Shown: positions 34,801 to 57,202, numbered from the stretch's first letter. The stretch: DNA of 64,000 nt from Apostichopus japonicus (GCF_037975245.1 NC_092572.1:26024489-26088488), one strand, 5' to 3'. Notes: a model not told the origin generated them from the letters alone. Made by a program: numbers and translations.

Positions 34801-36101
34801 CCAATCATATGTTTGAAATAGGACAGGCCGAAACGATTCTTAAATGGAAAGCTTAACGACTTCTTGCATTTTTATACATCACTGTTCAGGTAAGGCCAGT
34901 AAGGGCAGTATGAAGAATAAGTAACAATTAATAATTATCATTATGGCCATGTGCTGTCTGCATAATAACAAACTGAATGATGTCATCAGCCCTGTGCTCA
35001 GTTGACAACACTGACAAGTAGGCACACTATGTCAGTGTGATCCATGAAACCTTATTAAGGACATGACCTTATAGTATATATGTTAATGGAAAATACATAA
35101 GCTACAACATACACCAGTCTTCAGTTGTTGCAGGTTTTTTTTTTCTCGACAGACCCATTCAATCTGTTGCACCTACTATAGCCTAGTACTACATTCCTGA
35201 GAAATTAACACCACAATATCAGTCTTAGGTTTGCCCACAGACTCCCAACTATTGCTAACTCCTACACTCAAGTATATAGTTTAGTTTAGTAGAAAAAAAG
35301 ACCAGGAGAGACATTCAAGTCCCCATTAAGGACCCTAAGGCTATATGAGAGGAATAAAACCGAGGACATCAAATGTCATACCCAATTACAATGCTTAATG
35401 TACTCATCCAAAGTATTCTTAAACCCATTCACACTACTTGCAATTCAACTTTCTCAGGCAAACCCTTCCATCCATTCACAACCCTTGTATAAGTTGTATT
35501 AGACTTTAGAGAAAAAGTTATGCCGAATATTAATCCTACTATGTAACTTCTGGAGTTTAATACAATGACCTCTGGTACAACTACTTTTTGGCAAACCTGA
35601 AAAGATCAGTGAAGCATAAATTGTCATTTTATGTGTGGGCCTACTTAATTTAATTGAAGGATCTATTAATGTAGGCCTGATGCTATAGTTGTGCGTCTGT
35701 AATCTAGCCTAGCCAGGACTGTGATGTGTGCTTTTCGTTTGTATGACTAAAGTAGGACTAGTAGTATGAGGCGTAAAATAAAACAAGTGTAATGACAGGT
35801 TTTCAGCTAGTTTTCTATGCATTTCAAGTGTGAAGATAAACGTAAATGTCATTAACTAACGCATACTCTAATTCATTACCTGATATCCATTTTGTTCCTC
35901 GTATGCCTGTCAAAATCTGACATTCTGAGTCGCTTCGTTTGTTCGCAACGAGCACAGTGTGCAAAGCTGCTATATATTGTGTGTGGTGTTTTTCGTGTTT
36001 CGCGCAACTGGTAACGACAACTGGACCTATTTTGATGCCCATGGTTTGCGTGTGACGTCACAAATCGCCAGTTGGCCAAACTCTCTCTATATACGGCTCT
36101 G
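31878..36101 (+). mobile_element. P-superfamily DNA transposon, copy 1 (degenerate transposase)
   Basis: A 4,224-bp element with exact 31-bp terminal inverted repeats (31878-31908 and 36071-36101) starting CAGAGCCGTATATAGAGAG, flanked by the 8-bp duplication GTTACTAT. A second shared block, AAAATAGGTCCA, lies about 75-90 bases inside each end. The 31-bp repeat and 8-bp duplication both fit Drosophila P; 8-bp duplications and a CAGAG tip also fit hAT. The protein remnant at 34084-34634 decides for P. The palindrome TGACGTCA is at 36053-36060. Most other sequence is AT-rich with CCTAGG motifs and no open frame. Confidence 0.9.
34084..34634 (+). pseudogene. P-element-type transposase remnant, copy 1
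   Basis: Two frames read in succession. Frame one (34084-34323) includes IKIWLPPELANTHELSSTEV and SVKPLKDLLSFQENNDLKP. A one-base slip near 34318 moves to frame two, with LTEATLIPFHSHKMKVSHTL, an in-frame TAA at 34473, then FILMSSRHPVMALSKLNPLQ, ending at TGA 34632-34634. The order of an LPxEL...VSVKxLKDLLxFQ segment, then KMKVxxxxxFxSAM, then SRHPxMALSKLNPxQ resembles the catalytic to C-terminal part of P-element/THAP9 transposases. The N-terminal THAP zinc finger was not found. At least one frameshift and one stop make it inactive. Confidence 0.7.
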
Positions 36102-36109
36102 GTTACTAT
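36102..36109. repeat. Target-site duplication copy 2 (GTTACTAT) at element junction
   Basis: Exactly eight bases separate the outer ends of the two elements, and they equal the flanking 8-mers. Confidence 0.95.
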
Positions 36110-39100
36110 CAGAGCCGTATATAGAGAGAGTTTGGCCAACTGGCGATTTGTGACGTCACACGCAAACCATGGGCATCAAAATAGGTCCAGTTGTCGTTAC
36201 CAGTTGCGCGAAACACGAAAAACACCACACACAATATATAGCAACTTTGCACACAGTGCTCGTTGCGAACAAACGAAGCGACTCAGAATGTCAGATTTTG
36301 ACAGGCATACGAGGAACAAAATGGATATCAGGTAATGAATTAGAGTATGCGTTAGTTAATGACATTTACGTTTATCTTCACACCTGAAATGCATAGAAAA
36401 CTAGCTGAAAACCTGTCATTACACTTGTTTTATTTTACGCCTCATACTACTAGTCCTACTTTAGTCATACAAACGAAAAGCACACATCACAGTCCTGGCT
36501 AGGCTAGATTACAGACGCACAACTATAGCATCAGGCCTACATTCATAGATCCTTCAATTAAATAAGTAGGCCTACACATAAAATCACAATTTATGCTTCA
36601 CTGATCTTTTCAGGTTTGCCAAAAAGTAGTTGTACCAGAGGTCATTGTATTAAACTCCAGAAGTTACATAGTAGGATTAATATTCGGCATAACTTTTTCT
36701 CTAAAGTCTAATACAACTTATACAAGGGTTGTGAATGGATGGAATGGTTTGCCTGAGAAGGTTGAATTGCAAGTAGTGTGAATGGGTTTAAGAATACTTT
36801 GGATGAGTACATTAAGCATTGTAATTGGGTATGACATTTGATGTCCTCGGTTTTATTCCTCTCATATAGCCTTAGGGTCCTTAATGGGGACTTGAATGTC
36901 TCTCCTGGTCTTTTTTTCTACTAAACTAAACTATATACTTGAGTGTAGGAGTTAGCAATAGTTGGGAGTCTGTGGGCAAACCTAAGAATGATATTGTGGT
37001 GTTAATTTCTCAGGAATGTAGTACTAGGCTATAGTAGGTGCAACAGATTGAATGGGTCTGTCGAGAAAAAAAAACCCTGCAACAACTGAATACTGGTGTA
37101 TGTTATAGCTTATGTATTTTCCATTAACATATATACTATACGGTCATGTCCTTAATAAGGTTTCATGGATCACACTGACATAGTGTGCCTACTTGTCAGT
37201 GTTGTCAACTGAGCACAGGGCTGATGACATCATTCAGTTTGTTATTATGCAGACAGCAAATGGCCATAATGATAATTATTAATTGTTACTTATTCTTCAT
37301 ACTGCCCTTACTGGCCTTACCTGAACAGTGATGTATAAAAATGCAAGAAGTCTTTAAGCTTTAGATTTAAGAATCGTTTCAGCCTGTCCTATTTCAAACA
37401 TATGATTGGCAGGTTTCCGTGTTACATAGCTTATCAAAATGGAGCTGTTCTGTAAAGCAAGAAAATCACACATATGCATGCATACAAACACACTCATATA
37501 TAACAATTTCTGAATATCTTTTCAGCTGCCCAAAGGTACTGGAATGCAAGCTCTGTTGGGTGAATTAAAAAACCCTCATTGTACTCTTTTATCATGGTCA
37601 GCGTAGCTGGAACCAGCAATGATGGTGATGTGGATTTGACAGTACCTAGACAAGAATTCAATAGCTGCTTTGTGTTGAAGTGGGTTCAACTTGCTCAAGG
37701 CCATGACAGGATGACGACTAGACATTAGGATGAATTATCTGTTGCAGAGCTCTATAAACCAGGCAGTTGTTAAAACATCCATTGGGTGACCCTCACAGTC
37801 TACCAGGCACTGCATCGCAGAAGCAAAATGAAGTGTGTGTTATACCTTCATCTTATGAGAGTGGAATGGTATCAGTGTGGCCTCTGTCAATTTGGCTTCA
37901 AGTCTTTGTTTTCTTGAAAGCTGAGAAGATCTTTCATTGGTTTCACACTGACCTCTGTACTTGACAATTCATGTGTATTTGCCAGCTCAGGAGGAAGCCA
38001 GATTTTAATTACATTAACCAATGCTGACTTTTTTTTGGACATGTGGTACATCTGCAAGGAGGTGAAGGAAGCAGTTGGAGTTGCATGGATGTGGAATCTT
38101 GTTGATAGTCTGGCAGTCTTATCCACAGATTATCCCAAAGCTTCTCCACATTGCCACATTCAGAACTTATTACATTGATAAACTTGAAAATTGCAGGAAT
38201 CTAACGAAGCACCCATCAAGGGAATTTGTTTGTATAATTATTGAAAGCTGTGACCTTCTGATGTGACAGACTAATGTGAAATAAAGGGCAGTAGATTACC
38301 TTGTAAATGAATCTTGTTATTGTTTGATTGTATCCTAGTTTGCAAAATTTTAAGTTGCATGCTACCAATTGAAACATAATTCTTTCTCTATTAATGGGAT
38401 AAAAATACTTCTCCTTAAAGGGTGTGGAGACTCCCGCACAAAGAAACGTCTCATGCCGGTTATCTAACCTAGTTTCGAATGCGGTGTAACAGAAGTGTTA
38501 GACACCACCATTGATCCCAGAAAATACACATACAGCTTGCTACCATCTGTAAATAGACATTAGTGTACAGTCAATACAAACATCACAGTCAATACCCACA
38601 ACACAGTGCACATAGCAGCGTGGACATCTCAGGTCTAGATAAAAGATAACAAGGTCTCAGGTTTCATTACTGTCTGCATTTTGTAGCGACACAAAAAAAA
38701 CTTCACTTGCAAGCAACGGAAAGTAAACTTTTTCAGAGCACGGCATGCGGTTTAGGGCAAGTCTTCAATACCTTTAAATATACTGCATCGGTTGTTGTCA
38801 CTTGATCATTTGCTTGTGTGTGAGCTAAACAGCTTAAATAATAAGTAAAAAAATAATACAAACTTTCAAATTGCCAGATATTTACTTACTCAAAATCATT
38901 ATCCAATCATGATTTGTTGCTATCCTTGAGTCCATTATTCAGATGATGAGGCAGATTCCCTTCAACTCTCCATGATGAAGGTAAAACCTTATATCTTAAC
39001 CAACTGCCATTGAGTGTCCATTTGAAAGTTTCAAACACACAAGTGCATTGATTAAAACAAAGACTTTATTGCTGTGGTTGCAGGAACTGGATTTCAGTCT

Positions 39101-40350
39101 AGTAGTCACTCACCAGGTTTGTCATTATCACAGTCTGCTAACTGTAGCTTTTTATGTTAGGAGTTTTTCTTCAGAGCACATGTCACCTTTGATTTGTAAA
39201 AAAAGTCCTGAAATTCAGGGAGTTAAAATTTACTGTCTAAAGATAATTTAAAAAGATTTTTTTTTAACTTCAATCGTCAATGTGGGTGTCAATTAAGGGA
39301 ATAAGGAGGTACTGATGCAACTTTGATAAATGATAGTTGACTGCATCCAAATTAAATCAAGGCCTAGGCTAAACTTTTGAAGAAGAAAAAATTAGGCTGA
39401 ATTCATGTTAGCCTAAAAAGGCTAGGCCAATGCTGACAATTAACACAAACCAAGATCATTTAACCATTTGGGCACTTGTTTATGGCATACTAAAAGGGTC
39501 TATATAATTAGGCCTGTATGTGTACACAACCCACAAGTTGCCAATGAGTATAGACCTAGCCTAACTAGTTTAGGCCTAGGCTACTTTGTTTTCCTTAGAC
39601 CTAGTTGAATTGGGCCTTATACTGTGCCATATTATGTAATGTGCTATAACAGTTGTACTTGTAGTAATAGCAAGAATGGTCCAGGTCTAACTAAGCCCAG
39701 GCTTAACTTATGCTTCGGGCTTAACTAAGGATTAGGGCTTTACGTGATGCCTAGAGGCTAGCCCACCCTTTTACATTAAACTAAAAGTGATACTTTTTTA
39801 GGCTAGGCATAGCCTAGGCATACAGTAACTAGGAATTAGGATAACTATATGTGCGACTGAAACTGCCATGCCTATGATTAGGAGAGCTGGCATAATGAAA
39901 TCGAATTTGTGGATCGTAAAACGAGAGAGAATAGCCATGCATGTAATTACAGAAACCAGTCTGAACGTAAAATTCTCGCATTGCTTGTACATTACTCGTA
40001 TTACACTAGGGCCTATGGCTAGTATGGGCCTAGGCTACACAGACTTTTTTTCATTAGATCTCCATCATGTTCTTTCTACTTCCAAAAATTCCTCTTCTTT
40101 TATGGTCAGTCGGATAATCAAACAACAATATCCATGTTCTGACCGATTGCAGCATCCCCAGCACCATTTCTTTCATAATTTCGTACTTTTTTCGTGTACA
40201 CAAACGATAGTCTATACACTGTGAGTATGCGTGTCGTCTGCTATAAAGTTTTCAAGTGGACCTATTTTACCACCCTGTGTGGGCGTTTTCCCTCTCGACC
40301 AATCCAAATCGGTTACATGGTTGGCCAAACTCTCTCTATATACGGCTCTG
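36110..40350 (-). mobile_element. P-superfamily DNA transposon, copy 2 (inverted)
   Basis: A 4,241-bp near-identical copy of the element at 31878-36101 in opposite orientation. Terminal repeats are at 36110-36140 and 40320-40350. It follows copy 1 without large indels, with scattered substitutions and about 17 bases net length difference. The transposase-like strand is minus, so the two copies meet at their 3' ends. The TGACGTCA palindrome is mirrored at 36151-36158. Confidence 0.92.
37576..38126 (-). pseudogene. P-element-type transposase remnant, copy 2
   Basis: The mirror of 34084-34634 with a few amino-acid changes (for example ALGNV to ALVNV, PLKDL to PMKDL, ENNDL to ENKDL). The frame again stops at DLKPN, at the same site as in copy 1 (37887-37889). 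The two copies therefore share the same lesion. Confidence 0.7.
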
Positions 40351-40358
40351 GTTACTAT
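40351..40358. repeat. Target-site duplication copy 3 (GTTACTAT)
   Basis: This 8-mer directly follows the right end of the second P-like element. Confidence 0.95.
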
Positions 40359-42004
40359 CTAAGCGGAGCGCCATCATCGGTTGGCAAGGATCGTCAAATT
40401 TTTTGATGAAAGGTACCCTTAGATCGGTAAATTTAACACACATGTAGGCTTTAAATTGCATCTAAACAATTAATGAACGTGTGTAAATTTTATATGGTGA
40501 TGTACAACTGAAGCTTATACGTCACTATTTAGGCGGTGAAATTTAAGCATAAAGGAAATCCTAGATAAGCAAAAATGACACCTCTGGTAACAATAAATCG
40601 CATCTAGACAGTTATTTCCCCCTTAAATTTTTAGTATATTGTGCATTGGACCGATCAAGAATATGTTCAGCACCCACTTCGAAATTCTCCCGCGGTCCCC
40701 ACTTTTTGGAGCACTTGGCAAAAATTGGGGGCTGAACATACCTTTACCCCACCCCTTCCCCACTTTTTCACGGCGGATAAGCCCATTAAGTCCACCGGTC
40801 CCGTCGCCACTGAAGTCGAGGCGGGGTGACTTTTTGGATTTTACAATGCGACTAGGTGCAACATTTAAGGGTCATTTCATAGTACTGGCTGAGATTTTGA
40901 AAATGAAATTATTACCTGGCAGTACCAGCATTATGTTTGAACTATTGCCAGATTATCATGCAACATAGAAATGCATAATAAATACATGAATGTAACTTAC
41001 TGTTAATGAAGGGCTAGACGACGTCTGCATGCCGCGGATTCATCACATGCAGAATTGAATCGCTAGTGTGTTAGCTCCAGGATTCGTAACCTGTGCTGCG
41101 AACGATGTGCTAGCTCCAGCTCCAGTTATTCTGCATGCTACATGTTACGATGTTAAACACAAATTCGACCTAGATTCGAAACAAATAGGCCTATTTGATA
41201 AAGCTGTTGTGGGGGAATAACTTCGCTTAGGGTTGTGCACATTTGTCTGCAAAAACGACAATAAAGTAAACCAAGGTCTGGGAAAAAGTGGGGGGGGGGG
41301 GAATGCCCCCTCTTGCCCCCCCCCCCCGTGATCCCGCCCATGATGACTGCCATGTCGTCTTTTTCCTTCGATGTAACTGAAATTTCATGAGAGATTTTTG
41401 TGAGTCGAGATTTTATTTATTATATGTTTGCTATAAATTTGAAGGGTCATTCGAGGTCACAGAAATCGTAACAAAAAAGTCTATCCTCTTAGAGCTATTG
41501 TCAAAATTTGCTGAAATATTGTGGATAGCATTTGAATTGTGGTAAATCATGTAAGGTTCAAAAAGAAGGCCGTCTGTATCAAGTTTTAAGTTGTGATTTA
41601 CTTCTGGACAGCTGATAAGTTCCTCGTGTCAAAGTTAGTGGAACGTTCCACAAAAGTAGAACACAACTTTTGCATACTTCAAAGTATCTTCGGATATCAC
41701 CAATTTTGATTTGATTTCATTTCGTGACGTGACGTCATTGTGAATGGTCGAGGTTAAGATAAATCAACGATAAGTGAACCGCAACGCAGGTTACGAAGTG
41801 ATCAAGTTAATTTCACTATTTCAGCCTGCGGGAGACATGACTGTATATGTAGAAATTGATGTTGATATATTGATGAAAATGATGTTGATATACAGTTATG
41901 TGTGTATATCATTATTGGCATACACAATCGCAATATAGGCCTATATGCAGTCGGACATACACAATGCACCAAAATGTGTTAACGTCGTTTGTACAAAAAT
42001 ATAT
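40359..42004. other. Intergenic, no gene recognised
   Basis: CTAAGCGGAGC at 40358 onward and GTGATGTACAACT near 40497 echo sequences at 31668 and 31844. The transposon pair thus sits in an older, degenerate direct repeat of about 200 bases. G/C homopolymer runs at 41290-41330 resemble the inside of the hAT-like elements. No exon was recognised. Confidence 0.45.
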
Positions 42005-42093
42005 CGGACTCGATAGTGCCAGTTGAGGGCGGCACACCGGTGAAGCATTCTTTGGATATCGTACTCCTTGTGGAGAAGTATGAGATCGTATGA
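42005..42093 (+). pseudogene. ARCN1: Duplicated terminal exon of ARCN1 (exon 10 copy)
   Basis: In the frame of the true exon this reads DSIVPVEGGTPVKHSLDIVL then LVEKYEIV and TGA (42091-42093). It differs from the gene's own exon 10 at four residues (S to P, N to G, R to T, T to I). Similarity to the gene stops at CGGACTCG. The upstream bases (AAAAATATAT) are not the ARCN1 acceptor, and no AG directly precedes it. It lies on the strand opposite to ARCN1, so it cannot be spliced to the gene in this arrangement. Confidence 0.9.
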
Positions 42094-42189
42094 GACGCGT
42101 AATCCTGCGTCGCCCTCTCTGTCTTAAGAACTGGTTAAATTATGTACAGAAAAAATATATCAGATATTCCTCTTTGGTACATCAAAGCT

Positions 42190-42520
42190 ACTGTTGTTGT
42201 GTTATCCTAAGGATAACCGTATTGTAAAAGGGATATGTGGACTAAGTAGGCTATGGCCGTATTGTAAAGGGATATCTGGACTAAGTATGGCCGTATTGTA
42301 AACTGATATCTGGACTAAGGATGGCTGTTTCGTAAAGGGATATCTAGACTAAGTATGGCCGTATTGTAAAGGGATATCTGGACTCAGTATGGCCGTATTG
42401 TGAATGGATATCTGGACTAAGGATGGCCAATTTTTAAAGGGATATCTGGACGAAGAATGGCCGTATTGTAAAGGGATATCTGGACTAAGGATGGATGTAT
42501 TGTAAAGGGATATCTTGAAA
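42190..42520. repeat. 34-bp satellite in right arm
   Basis: About nine copies of the complement of the 13280-13935 unit (GGATATCTGGACTAAGTATG then GCCGTATTGTAAAG). Confidence 0.92.
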
Positions 42521-44119
42521 TACGTAACTAAAGGAGAGATAAAATGTTTCATCTTTAAAAAATGTTATGTATTGCTTCACTGTTACCATGGCTAAAGTAC
42601 AGAAGGGTTGAAACTCCAATATTTCTGTAGCTTCACAATACTAAAACCAGATGGAATGTAGAGATAGTCAGGTCCCTAACGCAAGAATGGGTCACATGCC
42701 TCCTTTGTTTGTTTTTTGTTTTTTTAATGTACCTGCGATAAAGTTATGAAACTAAAGCAATATATAAATAAATTAATGGTAATAGTTTTATATGCTTAGT
42801 TGGTTGAAATGTGTACAATTATATCTAAGAAGCTGATTGGTTTTTGTTTGTTATTATCAATGAGTTGTTATTTACAAACCAGTATGTTGAACCACTGACA
42901 TCTGGTTAGTTTCTTTGAAAGTACTTTGTGGTTAATGGTTTGATTGCAAAAGGGAATCAACTCATCATACATTGGAAGGTTGACATAAAAGAAAGATTTA
43001 ACTTGAAGAAGAGGATCCAGTTGAAATAAATGGTGTTCTTTATATCTCTATATTTTTTCTTCTATTTTTTCCTATATAGAGGACTATAAATATAACTGTA
43101 ATTGTTTTAAGTTTTTGAAAAACGTGATAATGGACATATGTGGTTGTAGCAGCCACACAACGGAGATGAAGTATGTTTTGTTATAATTATTAACAATATG
43201 TACCTTCTGTTTTATTTTGGGGAAGAGTGGGATTAGTCTACTTTTTAGGGTTATGAAAAGTGATTTCTACCCATTGAATTAACTTTAGTTGACAATTAAC
43301 ACGCACGAACAATTGAATAAGTGGGTTGGGGTGGGGGGAGGGGGATAGAAAAATGTATGTAAATTTGTTCCTCTTATTTGAAGAAGCTTTCACTGTTGGA
43401 TATGTCCATCAGAAGTTTTGGTAGGCACATAATTTGCTTGTGACATTGTGCCATTTGATTTTGCCTTACTGGATAGGAAAAGTGTACAGACGAAAATGCT
43501 TGGATAAAATGGCACACTGTAGCCTGGCATACAAAAAAGGCATAAGGGGAACTTTGAAAATATAGACGGGAAGGAAACAGAGAGTGCTCGAAAAGCGTAG
43601 AGCGGATGTATGATGTTTTGTTAGAATTGATGTTATATATATCAGTCAAAGCCCTTCACTGTATTTGCCAATGAATTACCGTCACGTACATTCAGTGGCA
43701 TATATTGATATCTTTCTTGGTTGGTTGGTTGGGTTGACATGTTAAGAACTGGTTGGTAAAGCAGAAATTCCCCATGGAAGAAAGATGGGTGATAACAGTT
43801 TATATTCCAATAAATGTATGGAAATCTGGCTCTAGGTATTAAAATATCTCAATTGGATATTACTGTAAAAGAATGGTCTGAGGGGGAGATTAAGCAGGCA
43901 AATTGTTTCTTAAAGTTGGAAAATATGTGACAAATATTTGAATTCTAGCATCATTTAGGACAATGCTGATAACTGGTGATAATATTAATCTGTTTTGTCC
44001 AGTTTCAGTTCTTTTTTTTTTTGGTGTCATTTGCTTTCTTATAGAAATGTTTTATGCTTTACCACCATTCATTTACAAGAATTTTGTAGTTGGCATTTAA
44101 GTTCGATTCCAATATTTTT

Positions 44120-44300
44120 TCTAGTGTAAACATTGTTTACTTGTGAGGACATTGTTTACTCGTGAGGACATTTTTACTTGTGAGGACATTAATTACTTGT
44201 GAGGACATTGTTTACATGTGAGGACATTGTTTACTTGTGAGGACATTGTTTACTTGTGAGTCCATTGTTTACTTGTGAGTCCATTGTTTACTTTCAAGGC
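44120..44300. repeat. 19-bp minisatellite in right arm
   Basis: About nine copies of ACATTGTTTACTTGTGAGG, the complement of the unit at 11030-11650. Fewer copies than the partner arm. Confidence 0.92.
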
Positions 44301-44433
44301 ATCGCTTGCTTATGAGAACATGACTCTTATGTACACCTATACACCATATTCTTCTACACGACTGAATCACTTCTTTCATGGAGTGTGGTCATCACTAAAT
44401 CGAAAACCAAAAATTGGTTCTCAGAATTTAACA

Positions 44434-44614
44434 ATGTATGTATATTAGATCCTCCTGCAAGCAGGAACTCGCGAAGAAGCCGCATTGGCTTATCAAAGCC
44501 GCAAGCTGACCGAAGTCAGTCTCTTACATTCATATTTAACGTCATGATTATGAACTCGAACCGGGGACCTTATGATTGGAAGGCACCGGCGTTAACCACT
44601 GAGCTAACACTCCC
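44434..44614 (-). mobile_element. tRNA-derived SINE, family A, copy 3 (internally deleted)
   Basis: The complement of the family A body. Box A lies near the right end (GTTAACCACTGAGCTAAC on plus) and box B is GAACTCGAACCGGGGACC on plus. It lacks part of the middle present in the other two copies. It interrupts sequence that is continuous near 10105-10140 in the other arm, so it inserted after the arms were duplicated. Confidence 0.85.
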
Positions 44615-45278
44615 AATAACTCTTATAATTGTTATACTAATTTTTATGTTTGTTTTTCTTTTCTATTACTGTTTCGTTTACCTAATTATGATAATCATAC
44701 CCGGAAGCTATCGCGGTAATCTGAAAATCGGAGTCTGAAAAGTCAGGATCTGTGTCATAGAAGAAGAAATTGAAAAGTTAACCATAGATTGTTGGAATAT
44801 TTTTTCTGAAAAATGTGACGTTAGTTTAAAAGCTTAACAAGCTGTCGTAAAACGTTAATATTATAACGAAGGGGCGTGTCCCCGGGGTCGTTGAAACCGA
44901 TTCACATATGGGGAGGGATGTGTGGAATGTTCCCTCGTGAAAAGACAAGTAGAATTGAAATGGTGCATTCTGTTATGTTTCTCATATTTTGGACATTAAT
45001 TATATTCAAATATATATTTATATAAATTATCTATAGGTCTAAAACTTGAGCCGGATTGTAAAGTGACGATGGACACATGTTGTAATAATACTATGATATG
45101 TGGTTGAATAATGAAGGACCTGGTGAACTGGGGTCCCGATAATTCGGTCTACCTGGTTGATTATTCTTCTACTGTAGAGTTTATCAACATCTTGCATAGT
45201 TGAAGGTAAATATATCAATGCTTAAGACAAAACGCTAAAAGCTAGCAAAGTTTTATGACTTCGACGAAAGGGAATATA

Positions 45279-46798
45279 ATTTTAGCTTTTGAGAAGTTTT
45301 CAAGAACACCAAGCATATAAATATGAAACTTCTTGATCGCTCGCTTTCCGTATTTATGACAATTTTTTTTGATCAGACTTAATTGCGTTTAGTATACCAT
45401 TTGTTTATGATGTAGGACAAACATGGCGGCTTATTCACATCACCAATCCTGAATCCACCCTTCCGGTACTCGTTCTATCACTTTTAGCAAATGTTCTTAA
45501 GATGTGACATGTTTTTTTGCCAAGAAGAAATCTGACATTAAAATGTTACATATATAATATACCCTTGAATGAGAACAAGTTAGCAACACTGCTAGGCCTA
45601 TATTGGCCTGTGTCTGAACTCTATCTGAAATCGGGACAGCCCCATGGTTTCCCCAACTTTTCAAGAGTAATGTACAACTTAATGGAAAGAACAGGAAATT
45701 GTTATCTCTAAATTACAAATAACCCCCAATCGAAGGATGTAATTGTCTATTTGACGTACCCTACCACTTACAGAAACAAAACAATAACCATTGCTCGAAT
45801 TATGACGGTAGCGAGAAGAAGTGTGTCATGTCAGTAACACATACGAGATGTAATGGATGTGGGTACAAGCCATCACAAAAAAAAAACAGCACACATATGG
45901 GCCGGTTTTAACGACTTACAGCATCGTTTGGGATTATCTGCGCTATGTATTTGAAACCAATACCAAGTCCTTTGAGAGATATATCGATACAGGCGTAGTG
46001 ACCATTTATGTGAGTGAAATGAGATGCTTAACATTTACTATAGCTTTAGATTAGGAATTCGAAAAGTTTGTGACTTAAAAGATGTAAACATTTATTGGAT
46101 CAACCAACAACCAACTATTGGCTCAGTCTCGAGAATATGACTGTTACGAAATTAGTTTTGAAATAACTTCCTATATATTGCTTGAAAATTAGCAAACATA
46201 GATCTCAATCAATAGTCGTACAAAAGCTTTTCTAGATCGAAAATGGAATGGAAAATTTCATTTCAATAAGGGAGTATGATTTCATGTTTCAAACCTTTAC
46301 TTTTTCGTTCAATTTGAATTACCATGATTTTGAAAATCGAACTTTCTATAAGTCATATTTAAAATAGGAGACCTTCGGTGTGCTTTTAGGCAAGCAATTC
46401 AAGTACTTACGTAGGTGACTCTGTAACAATCGTGACTGCGATCAACATAACAACGTCACGAATAAAAACGTATGAAAATATGTGTGACATGCACGGCTCC
46501 GTTTAATAACAATTGGAGTTCCCGGTTGAATAGGAACTTTGCCTTCAAATGTACATTAAACAATCAATAGTTTACGAGTTTTAAATTTCAAAAGTCCTAA
46601 ATGAGTAATGGTATAAATTTCAAGTAGGATTTATGTATAGTGAAATCTCTGGTGTGTATTAAGTGTAATACAGATAGTGTTTTACCTGAGACACATTACG
46701 ATATCCACAAGCTTCCGTATACTATTTACATTTGGCTGCAGCTTGTCAAGTTAATGTTAAGTACGTCTTTGAAGATCCCCCAGTATAATTGATTTAAC
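45279..46798. other. Intergenic region upstream of the SRCR gene
   Basis: No exon was recognised. The promoter of the SRCR gene should lie towards the right end, but no TATA box or other element could be assigned with confidence. Confidence 0.4.
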
Positions 46799-46828
46799 AT
46801 GAACATTCGCAGCCTATTTGAGCCTTGA
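46799..46828 (+). promoter_or_regulatory. Possible upstream ORF of the SRCR gene
   Basis: ATG AAC ATT CGC ... CCT TGA encodes nine residues and ends 26 bases before the proposed start codon at 46855. It matters only if transcription begins upstream of it. Confidence 0.3.
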
Positions 46829-46854
46829 GTACTCCAAGGAACAACACCTCCAAC

Positions 46855-57202
<10,348 letters not shown>

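Larger units (their letters stand above)
42005..45278. repeat. Right arm of large inverted duplication (partner 9474-14127)
   Basis: This arm contains, in order, the ARCN1 exon 10 copy, the 34-bp satellite (42190-42520), a single-copy block matching 12000-13250, the 19-bp satellite (44120-44300), a family A SINE absent from the other arm (44434-44614), and blocks matching 9970-10045 and 9475-9900. Divergence is moderate with many small indels. No other gene was found. Confidence 0.9.

Noticed and set aside
35824-36387. Mirror-image open frames at the transposon junction
   Set aside because: They are the same antisense sequence in the inverted right ends of the two P-like elements. There is no protein similarity, and they are not a separate gene pair.
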